NCBI GenBank assembly: GCA_047602475.1
Contig: JASGHE010000002.1
Span: 2,294,001-2,358,000 of the forward strand
Direction: 5' to 3'
DNA length: 64,000 nucleotides
Source of the DNA: JAEUIE01 sp047602475
GTDB lineage: Bacteria > Planctomycetota > Planctomycetia > Gemmatales > HRBIN36
In this document: positions 8,393 through 17,360 of the stretch, piece by piece
Numbering within the stretch: position 1 is the first letter of the stretch
How the letters are laid out: each line of letters begins with the position of its first letter
Position numbers and translations under genes: made by a program
The notes under the pieces: model-generated
Told to the model about the DNA's origin: nothing
The model's input: the letters and a program-made list of their open reading frames with translations, nothing else
The model's database searches: none

Positions 8393-10831
8393 ATGAGTCC
8401 TTGTCTGACATCCATTCAACTGGAGCAGTTGGTGCAGGGGCGGCTGGATGCCGGCGAGAGTGTTATTGTGTCCAAGCATCTGGAAACGTGTCAGCAGTGC
8501 AGGCAGACGGTGAATTCGATGAATGATTCGCAGACGGCACGGACGAGTGTTCAAGAGTTGATGGGAGGTCAGCCTCACCGAAACCAGGACCATCTGCTCT
8601 CAGCGAAGACGCTGGTGCGGGAGCGGTCGGTTCCGGCCATGCAGGTGTTTCCGATCATCGAAGGGTACGAGATTCTTCAGGAGCTGGGCCGGGGAGGCAT
8701 GGGCATCGTCTATCAGGCGGAACAGCTTTCGCTGGAGCGGCTGGTAGCTTTGAAGGTGATGTTGCCTGGTAGCGGCTTCAGCCAGAACGAGGCGGAACGA
8801 TTTCGGGCCGAAGCGCTGGCGGTGGGAATGCTCAAGCATCCGGGCTTTGTGCAGATTCATGAGATCGGCGAATGGCACCCGACCAGCCATCAGACGCTGC
8901 CCTACTTCTGCCTGGAATATGTAGAAGAGGGCGGCCTCGACAAGCGGTTGAAGCAGCAATCGATGCCGGCCCGTGAAGCGGCGGAGCTTGTCGAACAGTT
9001 GGCCTGTTCGATGCAGGTAGCTCACGAAGCTGGGCTAGTGCATCGTGATCTGAAGCCGGCCAACGTGCTGCTCAGCAGTAGCGGGCAGTCGAAGATCGCC
9101 GACTTCGGGCTGGTGAAGCGGCTTGATATCGGGTCGAGTCAGACGCTGCCTGGTTACGTGGTGGGCACGCCAAGTTACATGGCACCCGAACAGGCCAATG
9201 GACATGACGTTGGCCCGGCTGCGGATATCTATGGGCTGGGAGCCATCCTGTACGAGATGTTGACGGGGCGGGCACCGTTCGTGGGGACGACGCCGCTCGA
9301 AACGCTGGTGCAGGTGACGGAACGCCTCCCGGTGCCACCCCGACAGTTGCAGCCGAGGATACCGCGCGATCTGGAAACGGTTTGCCTGCGCTGTCTGGCC
9401 AAAGATCCAGCGAAGCGTTATGCCAGCGCAGCCGATCTGGCTGATGACCTGCAACGCTTTCTAGATGGCAAGCCAACCGTCGCCCGGCCGCCAGGTGATT
9501 TGGAACGGCTAATGATGTGGTCGCGCCGGCACCCGGCTATCGCGCTGCTCACCACGCTGCTGGCCGTGGTGATTGTGACCAGCCTTGTCGGATTGACGCT
9601 GCTCAACCGGCGCAGCGAAACATTACGCCAACAGGCGGTGGAGGAGCGAAACAGCGCCCTTCAAGCCAAGCTAGATATGGAGCAATCGCAGAAGGGGACG
9701 TATGCCCTCAATCAGTTTCTGCTCGAACACATTCTGACAGCGCCGATGCAGATGATCTCGAAGAAGGGCAAGAACATGACGCTGCTCGATGTCATCGACT
9801 ATGCCGCCCCCAAGGTGCCGGGAGCCTTTGCGGGGTTTCCCGAAATTGAAAGCTCAATCCAGGATGCCTTCGGGCAGACCTGTTCGATGCTGGGCGAGTA
9901 CGAGAAGGCAGTCGTTCATTTGAAACGCGCGCTGGAACTGCGGCGACAGTATCTGGGGAAGAACAATGAGTTCGCGATCGAGTCGCAAGTCAGCCTGGCT
10001 AACGTGCTGATCTTTCGGAGCGAACTTGATCAGGCGGAGCCTCTGTTGAAGGAGGCGTATGCCTACCTTCGGGAGAATATGGGGATGGAGCATCCCAAGA
10101 CGCTCAAGGTTCTGGGCAACTATGCTCATCTCCAGGCACGGCGGAGTCGCTTTGTGGAGGCAGGGGAACTCTATCAGACGCTTTATGAGTTGAAGCAGCG
10201 TCATTTGGGAGCGATGCATCCTGATACGCTGGAAGTGCGGATGGGGCTGGCCGACGTGCTTCAGGCTGAAGGGAAGTTTGCCGAGGCGATTGAGCACTGT
10301 CAGGCGGTGGCCGACGCCTATGCGGTGCAGTTGGGCGAGACGAACCAGGGGACGATTGTCGCTCATCGCAAGCTTGGCGATGCGTTACTGAATGGTGGTC
10401 ACCCTGATCAGGCGGCGCCGATCTTGGAGAAGACGCTCCAAGGGTATCGAGACTACATCAGCAAGAAGCATCCCAGCCTCTTTTCCACGCAGGCTTCGTT
10501 GGCTGACGCCTGGCAGCAGCTCGGCAAGCTTACGGAAGCGGAGGCGGGATTTCGTGAAGCGCTCGCCGGCTACCGTGCCACCATGCCCGCCAACGATTGG
10601 CTCATTCCTGTGACACAGTTCAGGCTCGGCAGTTGTCTGGCACAGGAGAAGCAGTTCGAGGATGCGGAACGGCAGATGAAAGAAGCGTTCGCTCTTTTGG
10701 AGAAGGCGAACTTCGTGCCCGCCAGTCGGCGGAGGGACTGCTATCAGAGGATGATCAACCTCTATTTCAAGTGGGGGAAGGCGGAGCAGGCGGCGGAGTG
10801 GAAGGAGCGGTTGGGAAAGTTGACGAAGTGA
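8393..10831 (+). CDS. Transmembrane Ser/Thr protein kinase with zinc-finger N-terminus and TPR repeats
   Basis: 812 residues. Residues 1-45 resemble the anti-sigma type zinc finger (HLETCQQC). The kinase domain runs from about 82 to 350: glycine loop GRGGMGIVYQ, Lys in VALKVM, catalytic HRDLKPANVLL, DFG, and APEQ. A membrane helix lies at about 381-400 (ALLTTLLAVVIVTSLVGL). The outer part, from about 440 to the end, is a row of TPR units. All Hanks-type catalytic residues are present, so it should be active. Kinase-TPR proteins of this form are abundant in planctomycetes; the TPR half probably binds a partner. GAGGT lies ten bases before the ATG. Confidence 0.93.
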   Translation: MSPCLTSIQLEQLVQGRLDAGESVIVSKHLETCQQCRQTVNSMNDSQTARTSVQELMGGQPHRNQDHLLSAKTLVRERSVPAMQVFPIIEGYEILQELGRGGMGIVYQAEQLSLERLVALKVMLPGSGFSQNEAERFRAEALAVGMLKHPGFVQIHEIGEWHPTSHQTLPYFCLEYVEEGGLDKRLKQQSMPAREAAELVEQLACSMQVAHEAGLVHRDLKPANVLLSSSGQSKIADFGLVKRLDIGSSQTLPGYVVGTPSYMAPEQANGHDVGPAADIYGLGAILYEMLTGRAPFVGTTPLETLVQVTERLPVPPRQLQPRIPRDLETVCLRCLAKDPAKRYASAADLADDLQRFLDGKPTVARPPGDLERLMMWSRRHPAIALLTTLLAVVIVTSLVGLTLLNRRSETLRQQAVEERNSALQAKLDMEQSQKGTYALNQFLLEHILTAPMQMISKKGKNMTLLDVIDYAAPKVPGAFAGFPEIESSIQDAFGQTCSMLGEYEKAVVHLKRALELRRQYLGKNNEFAIESQVSLANVLIFRSELDQAEPLLKEAYAYLRENMGMEHPKTLKVLGNYAHLQARRSRFVEAGELYQTLYELKQRHLGAMHPDTLEVRMGLADVLQAEGKFAEAIEHCQAVADAYAVQLGETNQGTIVAHRKLGDALLNGGHPDQAAPILEKTLQGYRDYISKKHPSLFSTQASLADAWQQLGKLTEAEAGFREALAGYRATMPANDWLIPVTQFRLGSCLAQEKQFEDAERQMKEAFALLEKANFVPASRRRDCYQRMINLYFKWGKAEQAAEWKERLGKLTK

Positions 10832-10879
10832 TTTTTCCTCGCTTCCAGGCTCTGCTTGGGAACGAGTAGCGAGTCTGGC

Positions 10880-10970
10880 TCCTCCCCTTACCAAGGGGAG
10901 GTTGGGTGGGGTTCTTTCAAATCGCTCAACCCCCTCTAACTCCCCCTTGGTAAGGGGGAGAACCAGAGCC
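10880..10970. repeat. Inverted repeat of the TTACCAAGGGGAG type
   Basis: CTCCCCTTACCAAGGGGAGG with TTGGGTGGGGTT on the left and AACCCCCTCTAACTCCCCC with TTGGTAAGGGGGAG on the right are inverted copies around a short loop. It fills the gap between the kinase gene and the aldose epimerase gene. Upstream of it, 10838-10868 holds a remnant of a second family (CCAGGCTCTGCTTGGGAACGAG). Confidence 0.75.
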
Positions 10971-11039
10971 AAAAATCTGTTGCACTTACCCCCACCTATC
11001 GTAAACTGCAAAGCATCTCCCTTTGTGAGGTTGGCTTGC

Positions 11040-12317
11040 ATGTTGCGATCATCGTTCATCTATCTGGGGCTTGGCTTTATCATGGCACTTTTCACGTCGG
11101 CGGCGAATGCACAGAACCGGGGAACGATTGAGAAGAAACAGTGGGGCAAGATGCCTGATGGGACGCCGGTCGAGTTGTTCACACTGACCAACAAGAATGG
11201 CATGGTCGCCAAGATCACCAACTATGGGGGCATCGTCACTGAGCTCCACACGCCCGACAAGAACGGCAAGCTGGCCGATGTGTGCCTGGGGTTCGATAAC
11301 CTCGACGCCTACCTGGCGGGGCATCCCCACTTTGGTTGCATCACCGGCCGGGTCGCCAACCGTATCGCCAAGGGAAAGTTCACGCTGGATGGCAAAGACT
11401 ATTCGCTGTTCATCAACAATGGACCGAACAGCCTACATGGCGGCAAGGTGGGTTTCGACAAGAAGCTGTGGACGGTGATGTCCGAAGTCGATGGCCCCGG
11501 CTACGTCGGCGTCAAGCTGCACTACACCAGCAAGGATGGCGAGGAGGGCTACCCCGGCACGCTCAGCACGTTCGTCACCTACACGCTGACTGATAACAGC
11601 GAACTGAAGATTGACTACGAAGCGACGACCGATGCCCCGACGCCAGTGAACCTGACGAACCACGCCTACTTCAATTTGACGGGTGGCAGCGAGGATGTGC
11701 TGGGGCACAAGCTGAGCTTGAACTGCTATCGTTACACGCCGACCGATGACACGGGTATCCCGACAGGGGAGATCATGGAAGTGATCGGCACCCCGCTCGA
11801 TTTCTTTACCAAGGATGTAGCCTTGGGGGAACGTATCAAGGTGCTTCAGGATACGCCGACCAAGGGGTATGATCACAACTTCATCATCCTGTCGAACGCT
11901 GACATGCTGAAGCTGAGCATGGAAGCACTGGAGAAGAAGGCGAAGGAATTGGGCAGCGCTCATCCTGATGTGGTGAAGGCCCGGGTGGCGATGGAAGCCC
12001 AGGTGAAGTACCTGAAGGAACATCCTGAACTGATCAAGACAGCGATGAAGCGAGTTGCCGTGCTGACCGAGCCGAAGTCGGGCCGGGTGATGACGGTGCA
12101 TTCGACGGAGCCAGCAGTGCAACTTTACACCGGCAACTTCCTCGACGGCAAGTACACCGGCAAGGGCGGCGTGAACTACAAGCAACACACGGGAGTATGC
12201 CTGGAGACGCAGCACTACCCCAATTCAGTGAACACGCCGAGTTTCCCGACGACGATTTTGAAGCCGGGCGAGACGTATCGGCAGACGACGGTGTATGGGT
12301 TTGGGGTGGAGAGGTAG
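11040..12317 (+). CDS. galM: Secreted aldose 1-epimerase (galactose mutarotase)
   Basis: 425 residues from the ATG at 11040, which starts a signal peptide (MLRSSFIYLGLGFIMALF, cleavage after ANA near 23). Family signatures are in order: ITNYGGIVTELHTPD, NRIAKGKF, NGPNSLHGG, NLTNHAYFNL with the catalytic His, GYDHNF, and EPAVQLYTGNF; the catalytic Glu is likely in LETQHYPN. The enzyme interconverts alpha and beta anomers of hexoses, here outside the cytoplasm. Between GYDHNF and the PKSGRVM strand there is an extra helical segment of about 50 residues (around 11890-12055), rich in Lys, Glu and Ala, which ordinary GalM proteins lack. Confidence 0.92.
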   Translation: MLRSSFIYLGLGFIMALFTSAANAQNRGTIEKKQWGKMPDGTPVELFTLTNKNGMVAKITNYGGIVTELHTPDKNGKLADVCLGFDNLDAYLAGHPHFGCITGRVANRIAKGKFTLDGKDYSLFINNGPNSLHGGKVGFDKKLWTVMSEVDGPGYVGVKLHYTSKDGEEGYPGTLSTFVTYTLTDNSELKIDYEATTDAPTPVNLTNHAYFNLTGGSEDVLGHKLSLNCYRYTPTDDTGIPTGEIMEVIGTPLDFFTKDVALGERIKVLQDTPTKGYDHNFIILSNADMLKLSMEALEKKAKELGSAHPDVVKARVAMEAQVKYLKEHPELIKTAMKRVAVLTEPKSGRVMTVHSTEPAVQLYTGNFLDGKYTGKGGVNYKQHTGVCLETQHYPNSVNTPSFPTTILKPGETYRQTTVYGFGVER

Positions 12318-12327
12318 AGAGTCTGGT

Positions 12328-12488
12328 TCCCCTCTCCCTCCCGGGGAGAGGGGTTAGGGGTGAGGGGTTGTAGATCGAGTTCACCCGAGTTGGTATTTTG
12401 GTGTTGTTAGTATCGAGTTCTTCAATCTGAAATGTCGATTGAGGAACCCCTCACCCCCGGCCCCTCTCCCCAGGAGGGAGAGGGGAGA
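12328..12488. repeat. Two facing copies of the dispersed C-rich hairpin repeat
   Basis: 12328-12372 is a copy in reverse orientation (CCCTCTCCCTCCCGGGGAG, then GGGGTTAGGGGTGAGGGG); 12433-12488 is a forward copy (GAGGAACCCCTCACCCCC, then CCCCTCTCCCC and GGGAGAGGGGA). They lie between the convergent aldose epimerase and toroid-fold genes, where a two-way terminator would be useful. Confidence 0.75.
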
Positions 12489-12561
12489 ATGGCACTCTCT
12501 TTACTGATAGCTCTAAAAAGTTTCAGTATTATCGAGAGCAACGATCTCGGTAGTATGCAAT

Positions 12562-13056
12562 TCATTTCTTCAAGGCCCTGAGCGTTTCCATTGCCGCGGC
12601 TGCAACCTTCGGATCTGAATCGGCAAGTAGTACGATGACATGTCGCTCGGCCTGAGCATTGTCGTTCTTGACTCTAATGGCAATCACGGCGGCCAGGCGC
12701 AGTTCTCGTTCATTATCCTGCATGTAATCATAGAGAACTGTTGGTTTGAATCTTACAAATCGCTGCACCAGCGCCTGTCGGGCCAGCTCCTTGCTTTTCT
12801 CGTCGGGCAGTTGCGGAATGGCGTCTACCAGGGCATCGGTGAACGCGTTGCCACGACCGGACTGGAGTTGCTCGAGAAACTCGGGCCGCTTGTTCTGTGG
12901 GGCAGCGAGAAGTTTGGCGAGTATTTCTTTCGCGGCTTCACGAGGTTGAATGGGCCTTTTGACGGGCGGAATGAACGGCGGAACAAAAGTTGCTTCCACT
13001 AAACTCCCCAGCAAATTGGACCTGGCCAGGAACAATAGAGCAAAGGCAGTGTCCAC
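12562..13056 (-). CDS. 3' piece of the frameshifted toroid-fold protein, with HEAT-like end
   Basis: The protein frame continues here from the neighbouring piece after a one-base slip near 13100 in an A-rich run; read in the correct frame the junction gives NGSWTLDFWLGENVDTAFALLFL, shown here only as consecutive motifs: a Trp-containing turn, then VDTAFALLFLARSN. The remaining 130 residues are helical (AAKEILAKLLAA, DALVDAIPQLP, RLAAVIAIRVKNDN) and look like HEAT-type repeats. The GTG at 13056 is the first in-frame start codon but has no clear ribosome binding site. The stop at 12562 is the likely true end of the whole gene. Confidence 0.6.
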   Translation of the reverse strand: MDTAFALLFLARSNLLGSLVEATFVPPFIPPVKRPIQPREAAKEILAKLLAAPQNKRPEFLEQLQSGRGNAFTDALVDAIPQLPDEKSKELARQALVQRFVRFKPTVLYDYMQDNERELRLAAVIAIRVKNDNAQAERHVIVLLADSDPKVAAAAMETLRALKK

Positions 13057-13076
13057 ATTTTCACCCAGCCAGAAGT

Positions 13077-13559
13077 CTAAAGTCCAACTACCATTCTTGT
13101 TTTGTTTTGAAGTGAGAAGCCGAGCACCCTGTCATACCAGTCCTCTCCATTCCACTTGCGCCAACTGAGGACTTCCGCCACTTCCTGGACAGACCAGAGA
13201 AAGTAAGTGACATGCGTATCGCCACCTTTTTCATTGCAGTTAGCATGGAGCATGCTGAGTATGAAATCGCGAGACCTGTCTATTTGAGAATCTTCGTCGA
13301 GAATCGTGCCAAGATAAATACTGCTCTTTGCATTTGCAGTTGGAAGAGATACTTCCACACCGGCGTGGAGAGCAATGGAGAGAATGCCTGCACAGGTCGT
13401 GGATCCCAGGGGCTTGCCCTTTTCCAATGACTGATATGACCAGCCACCCTGTGCATTTTGCAAGGCACGCATCGACTGCTCGCACTTATCCATGGCTTTC
13501 TCGATGCGGCGGCACAAATCCAAAGGAACGGAGAAACGGGCTACCCATAAGGCCATCAT
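13077..13559 (-). CDS. Middle piece of the frameshifted toroid-fold protein (squalene/prenyltransferase-like repeats)
   Basis: This frame holds the repeat QNAQGGWSYQS and a helix-turn pattern typical of the alpha-alpha toroid of prenyltransferase and squalene-hopene cyclase-like proteins, with CAGILSIALHAGVEV as an inner helix. It joins the upstream piece near 13630, where removing one C from a CCC run restores a continuous frame (GRWGSRLQNGATPDNSNTQF). It joins the downstream piece near 13100. No DxDD cyclase motif was seen, so cyclase activity is not claimed. Confidence 0.65.
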   Translation of the reverse strand: MMALWVARFSVPLDLCRRIEKAMDKCEQSMRALQNAQGGWSYQSLEKGKPLGSTTCAGILSIALHAGVEVSLPTANAKSSIYLGTILDEDSQIDRSRDFILSMLHANCNEKGGDTHVTYFLWSVQEVAEVLSWRKWNGEDWYDRVLGFSLQNKTRMVVGL

Positions 13560-14079
13560 CGCAAACTGGGTGTTGGAGTTGTCGGGAGTTGCGCCGTTCT
13601 GAAGTCTGGATCCCCAGCGGGCCGTCGGGAGTTTGCCCCGCTAAAATCTTCTCCACCAGTATCACCAGTAACCTGGTGTCCTCGCTTCTGATGCCGAACA
13701 GGTAAAAGTTGGACAGTTGAAGCAGGAAGATGGTGGAAAGACTGACGCTGTAGGTGGAGCTGTACGTTGGATCAATCGCCTTATCCCGAATCACCCTGGC
13801 TGCTGCCTGTATTTGCAGATTTCTGACGGGAACGCCACTCTTCAACAGGGCGAGGCTGCATAGTGCAGTCATGCCGACGACCTTGTCGTGTGTTGGCGAT
13901 GCGTCTCCGTGGAAACTCCAGGTGCCTGCGTTGGTCTGTGATTGTTTCAGGAACTCGACGCCCCATTCCATGCAGGGTTTCACTCTTTCCTTCAGAGGCT
14001 CTTGTGCAAGAATCTTCGGTTCGTTGCTGCTCAGTAACGCTAGCAGCACAAACGATACAACAAGGATGAAGCGGAGCAT
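13486..14079 (-). CDS. 5' piece of a secreted toroid-fold protein (squalene/prenyltransferase-like repeats), frameshifted
   Basis: Starts at the ATG at 14079 with GAGG upstream and opens with a signal peptide (MLRFILVVSFVLLALLSS). The mature part carries the repeat unit QTNAGTWSFHGD and following helices (MTALCSLALLKSG, SVSLSTIFLLQL), the pattern of alpha-alpha toroid repeats. After about 13630 the frame reads Arg-rich nonsense to the stop at 13486, while the next frame continues the family pattern. The complete gene would run 14079 to 12562, about 500 residues. Exported proteins of this kind are common in planctomycetes and are of unknown function. Confidence 0.7.
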   Translation of the reverse strand: MLRFILVVSFVLLALLSSNEPKILAQEPLKERVKPCMEWGVEFLKQSQTNAGTWSFHGDASPTHDKVVGMTALCSLALLKSGVPVRNLQIQAAARVIRDKAIDPTYSSTYSVSLSTIFLLQLSNFYLFGIRSEDTRLLVILVEKILAGQTPDGPLGIQTSERRNSRQLQHPVCDDGLMGSPFLRSFGFVPPHRESHG

Positions 14080-14200
14080 GGAATACCCTCGCCAAAGCGA
14101 CTGGTGTGCTGATTCACAGTAACATATCAAGGCTCGCTTGCCAATCAGTTATTCGTGCACCCGATTCCTGATACTCAAGCAACCATCAGAGCCACCATCC

Positions 14201-14283
14201 ATGAATACCTCCGGCCCACTCCTTGTCCGCCATGAAGGCCACACTCCTCGTGAACGAAGCACCTGTGGTTGGCGAGATCGCAC
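14201..14283 (+). pseudogene. Remnant of a cupin gene 5' end
   Basis: About 80 bases nearly match the start of the intact cupin gene at 17361: both read SGPLLVRHEGHTPRERSTCGWRDR or the same with one or two changes, including synonymous third-base differences. After about 14283 the similarity stops and no cupin motif follows. It is either the scar of a tandem duplication that enclosed the TPR gene, or a short coding sequence moved by recombination. The open frame to 14407 is not expected to be a functional protein. Confidence 0.65.
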
Positions 14284-14430
14284 GGGTGCCATAGTTTGCG
14301 GTACTCCGCTAACTATGTTGCGGAGGCAGGAGCACCTGTTCCTGGTTGACTCGTCATCAATCCTGGTTGACAATGGCAGAGCCTTGCTGCTTGGAGTGGA
14401 GAAGTAATACTCAATCAAAAAGAGGGCGAC

Positions 14431-16464
14431 ATGGGTTTCTTTGACAAGTTGCTGGGGCGCAAGAGTTCCGCAAACAAGCCGATGTTTGCTCAGCCGGCTA
14501 GCGTGGATCGGTCTCTGGCTAAGCATTCTGCTGCGGTGGTACTTGCCCCGAGCTTGTCGGGAAAGCCCTATGTGTCTGAGGTGAAGAAGCTGGACCCAGC
14601 TGGAATGATGTTGTGCTACGAACAGCAGGGGATGAAAATCCTTTTGGATTGCGATGCGTTCGAGTATCAGTTCGGCGAAAAGAAAGGCACGAACCCCGCT
14701 CAGCAGGATTTAGATGCGCTCTGGCCGCGCGTGACTCGGGTCTGCGTGCTGGAAGGTTGCACGTATCGCGGTTGTGTCAGGAGCAGTGACGTTTTGTTGA
14801 ATACGAAAGATGCCAGGGCGATTGAGAAGCTGGCTGATTGCATGAAGATCTCGGAAGATCCTGGCTCGTTCAAGCATTGTGCATGCCTGGGCGGCCCGGC
14901 GATGGAGTTTTACTCCGGTTCCGAGTTGATGGCGATTATCGGCCTGCATCATGGACATACTATTCGATGGAAGCGCTGGCACGATGATGCCACTCTCCTG
15001 GACGGCGAACGACTCAGCCAATGGCTGGTTGACCAGGGAATAGCACGCCCCAGGCTGGAGAAGATCTACCAGCGCAGCAATAACTTTATCTTTGAGCCTG
15101 AGGAACTTCCGCCTTTGGTCAGGCAGGCAGAGGAGTCTATTGCCCAGGCTCAGCAATGCATGATCGATGGCCATCCTCAGCTTGCCCTGGCCCATTGTGA
15201 TCAGGCGTTGCGGTTTGATCCGGAGCATCGTGGCGGCTATGCGTTGCGTGGGGTGATCCATTTTCATCTGGGACAGAATCAGGAAGCCCTCGCTGATTTG
15301 ATGTCGTCGATCGAACGAGGATTCCGCCACGACGATACCTTCTTCAAAACGGGCGTGCTCCTCATGGAGGCAGGACGAATCGAAGAAGGCTCCGCAGCCT
15401 GTGCCCAGGCTCTCTGGTACAACCCGGAGAATCCCGGGGCACTCAACGAACGGGGACTGGCTCGGGCCAGGCAAAACCAGTTGAACGAAGCCTATGACGA
15501 CTTCACTAGTGCGATCAGGTTGCTTCCCAAGTGGGTGGGGCCGCGGATGCATCGGGGGATGGTGCAACATCAGCGAGGGCAACTCGAAGCGGCCATCAAG
15601 GATTTCGATGACGCTATTGAGCTGATGAAAACCCAAGGGCATATGGAGGATGTCAAGGACTCGCGGGTAATATTGGCAACGCTTTATGGCCGCCGGGGTG
15701 ATGTGAAGCTGGATCAGTTTCGTGAGTCTGAAGCGGAAGCGGATTTCGCCCTGGCTAGGGAACAACATCTGGATGCTACCCAGACTTTTCTCTGTGGGCT
15801 TTGGATGCGTCGAGGCGAACATCAAAAGGTGGATGAGGTGATGTCGGCCTATCTGGCGAATCATCCTGAAGATCCTCAAGGCTATATGAGTCGAGGGCAG
15901 GCCCGGGAGATACTGGGACATCACGAAGGCGCAGTCGAGGACTACTCGGCTGCCCTGCGGTACAGCAGTGAAAAGTCGGCCGGTTACTTCTTTCGGGCCA
16001 GGACGAGATTGCGGCAAAAGAGAAAAGAGGAAGCCCTGGCCGACGTCAACGAGTATCTACGTCTGGTTCCGGGCGATGCCGGTGCTCTGTTCATGCGGTC
16101 GAAAATCTATCAGGAAAAAGGGGCATTCAGCCAGTCGATTCAGGATAAGAACGCCACGCTGCACGCTGCTCCCGATCAGCCTGACTTCTGCAACAGCCTG
16201 GCTTGGCTGCTGGCGACCTGTCGGGAAGATGCGTATCGAGACGGGCCTCGCGCTGTGGCTTTGGCCCGGCATGCGTGCGAGGTGACGAACTATGCGGGTT
16301 CGCATTACCTGGATACGCTGGCAGCGGCGCTGGCGGAAGCTGGTGAGTTTGAAGAAGCGATCCACTGGCAGACTAAGGCGGTAGAGCAGACATCTCTGGA
16401 TGAGCCCTCAGGCAGGCGGGCACGGTTAGCGCTGTATCAGGCGCGGAAGGCGTATCGAGAGTAA
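14431..16464 (+). CDS. Large TPR-repeat protein with unassigned N-terminal domain
   Basis: 677 residues, cytoplasmic by appearance (no signal peptide or membrane helix). Residues 1-230 form a domain I do not recognise, with several conserved-looking Cys and His (CACLGG, GLHHGHTIRWKRWHDD). From about 240 a series of TPR units follows (ALAHCDQALRFDPEHRGGY, ALADLMSSIERG, AYDDFTSAIRLLPKW, AIKDFDDAIEL, AVEDYSAALRYSS, ALADVNEYLRLVPG). It probably acts as a scaffold. GAGGG lies seven bases before the ATG. It sits between the cupin remnant and the intact cupin neighbourhood. Confidence 0.85.
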   Translation: MGFFDKLLGRKSSANKPMFAQPASVDRSLAKHSAAVVLAPSLSGKPYVSEVKKLDPAGMMLCYEQQGMKILLDCDAFEYQFGEKKGTNPAQQDLDALWPRVTRVCVLEGCTYRGCVRSSDVLLNTKDARAIEKLADCMKISEDPGSFKHCACLGGPAMEFYSGSELMAIIGLHHGHTIRWKRWHDDATLLDGERLSQWLVDQGIARPRLEKIYQRSNNFIFEPEELPPLVRQAEESIAQAQQCMIDGHPQLALAHCDQALRFDPEHRGGYALRGVIHFHLGQNQEALADLMSSIERGFRHDDTFFKTGVLLMEAGRIEEGSAACAQALWYNPENPGALNERGLARARQNQLNEAYDDFTSAIRLLPKWVGPRMHRGMVQHQRGQLEAAIKDFDDAIELMKTQGHMEDVKDSRVILATLYGRRGDVKLDQFRESEAEADFALAREQHLDATQTFLCGLWMRRGEHQKVDEVMSAYLANHPEDPQGYMSRGQAREILGHHEGAVEDYSAALRYSSEKSAGYFFRARTRLRQKRKEEALADVNEYLRLVPGDAGALFMRSKIYQEKGAFSQSIQDKNATLHAAPDQPDFCNSLAWLLATCREDAYRDGPRAVALARHACEVTNYAGSHYLDTLAAALAEAGEFEEAIHWQTKAVEQTSLDEPSGRRARLALYQARKAYRE

Positions 16465-16674
16465 GGCAGGGTGACACAGAACTGCTGTACTCAGCAGATC
16501 AGTGGGGAACCTGGCGATGTCAATGGCCTCGCAGCACTGATCTGTGGCGTCCCACAGTTCAGTGCCACGTCTTATCAACTTCTCTACGTGGTACAGTAGA
16601 AGAATGGAAGTTGACGTAGCATCGTTTTCAGTTGAGAATGCCGCTGGTGTTTTGACCTGCCTGGGGCGAAGGTG

Positions 16675-17301
16675 ATGCGTGCAATTCCTGAAGGTTGGCC
16701 GCCTTGTGCTGGGATCTATCTGGCTCGGACTGGCAAGGTACAGCGGTGGGTGGCGATTGCGGCTGTCGTCGTTGCTGTGATGGGCATCGGTCTTTATGTG
16801 GTGGGGCGGGCGCTGGTGGATGCTCCCAACCGGTTGAGTGATGTGTTTCAGGTGTTGGGTGTGGGCGGGGGAGGAATTGCCGTTATCCTGCTGGGCTTGT
16901 GCTGGCTGTCGTGCTGGTGGGATAATCGGAAAGAGCGCCGGCAACTCCAGGCACTCTTTGAAGGTGACTACCTGGTGCATTGGACCTTCAAGAAGAGTGA
17001 TTACGCCAAGGCGTATCAGTTCAGCGATGATGTGCCGGAACGGTTGGAGGCCTACATTGGTCGGGACATGGCTTACTTTGCGGCGGGGAGTGTTCGCTGG
17101 CATCCCCGTCCGCAGCATCTGGTGGAAGCGGCAGTTGTCGATATCCCGTCAGGCAAGTTCGTCTTCATCAAGACGATGATACGGTATGTCTTGTCCTCTG
17201 TGCCACCCACGTACTGTACGACACTGATTCCCGTTCCCGCCGGGCAGGAGGAGAAGGCGAAGGAAGTGGTGGAGGCGATCAGGGCGGAGATAGTGACATA
17301 G
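16675..17301 (+). CDS. Hypothetical membrane protein with two membrane helices
   Basis: 208 residues from the ATG at 16675, preceded by GAAGG; a GTG one codon earlier is also possible. Hydrophobic helices lie at about residues 25-45 (WVAIAAVVVAVMGIGLYVVG) and 60-80 (GGGGIAVILLGLCWLSCWW). The rest is a soluble C-terminal domain of about 125 residues containing VHWTFKKSDYAK and ending in a helix (EKAKEVVEAIRAEI). I do not recognise the family. Confidence 0.7.
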   Translation: MRAIPEGWPPCAGIYLARTGKVQRWVAIAAVVVAVMGIGLYVVGRALVDAPNRLSDVFQVLGVGGGGIAVILLGLCWLSCWWDNRKERRQLQALFEGDYLVHWTFKKSDYAKAYQFSDDVPERLEAYIGRDMAYFAAGSVRWHPRPQHLVEAAVVDIPSGKFVFIKTMIRYVLSSVPPTYCTTLIPVPAGQEEKAKEVVEAIRAEIVT

Positions 17302-17360
17302 AATCGTGCAAAGTTTCAGGCTGAGACCCTAAACATGATCAATCTACAGAAACACCTCCC

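Noticed and set aside
14710..16017. 435-codon minus-strand frame opposite the TPR gene
   Set aside because: No family motif; the plus strand holds a regular TPR series.
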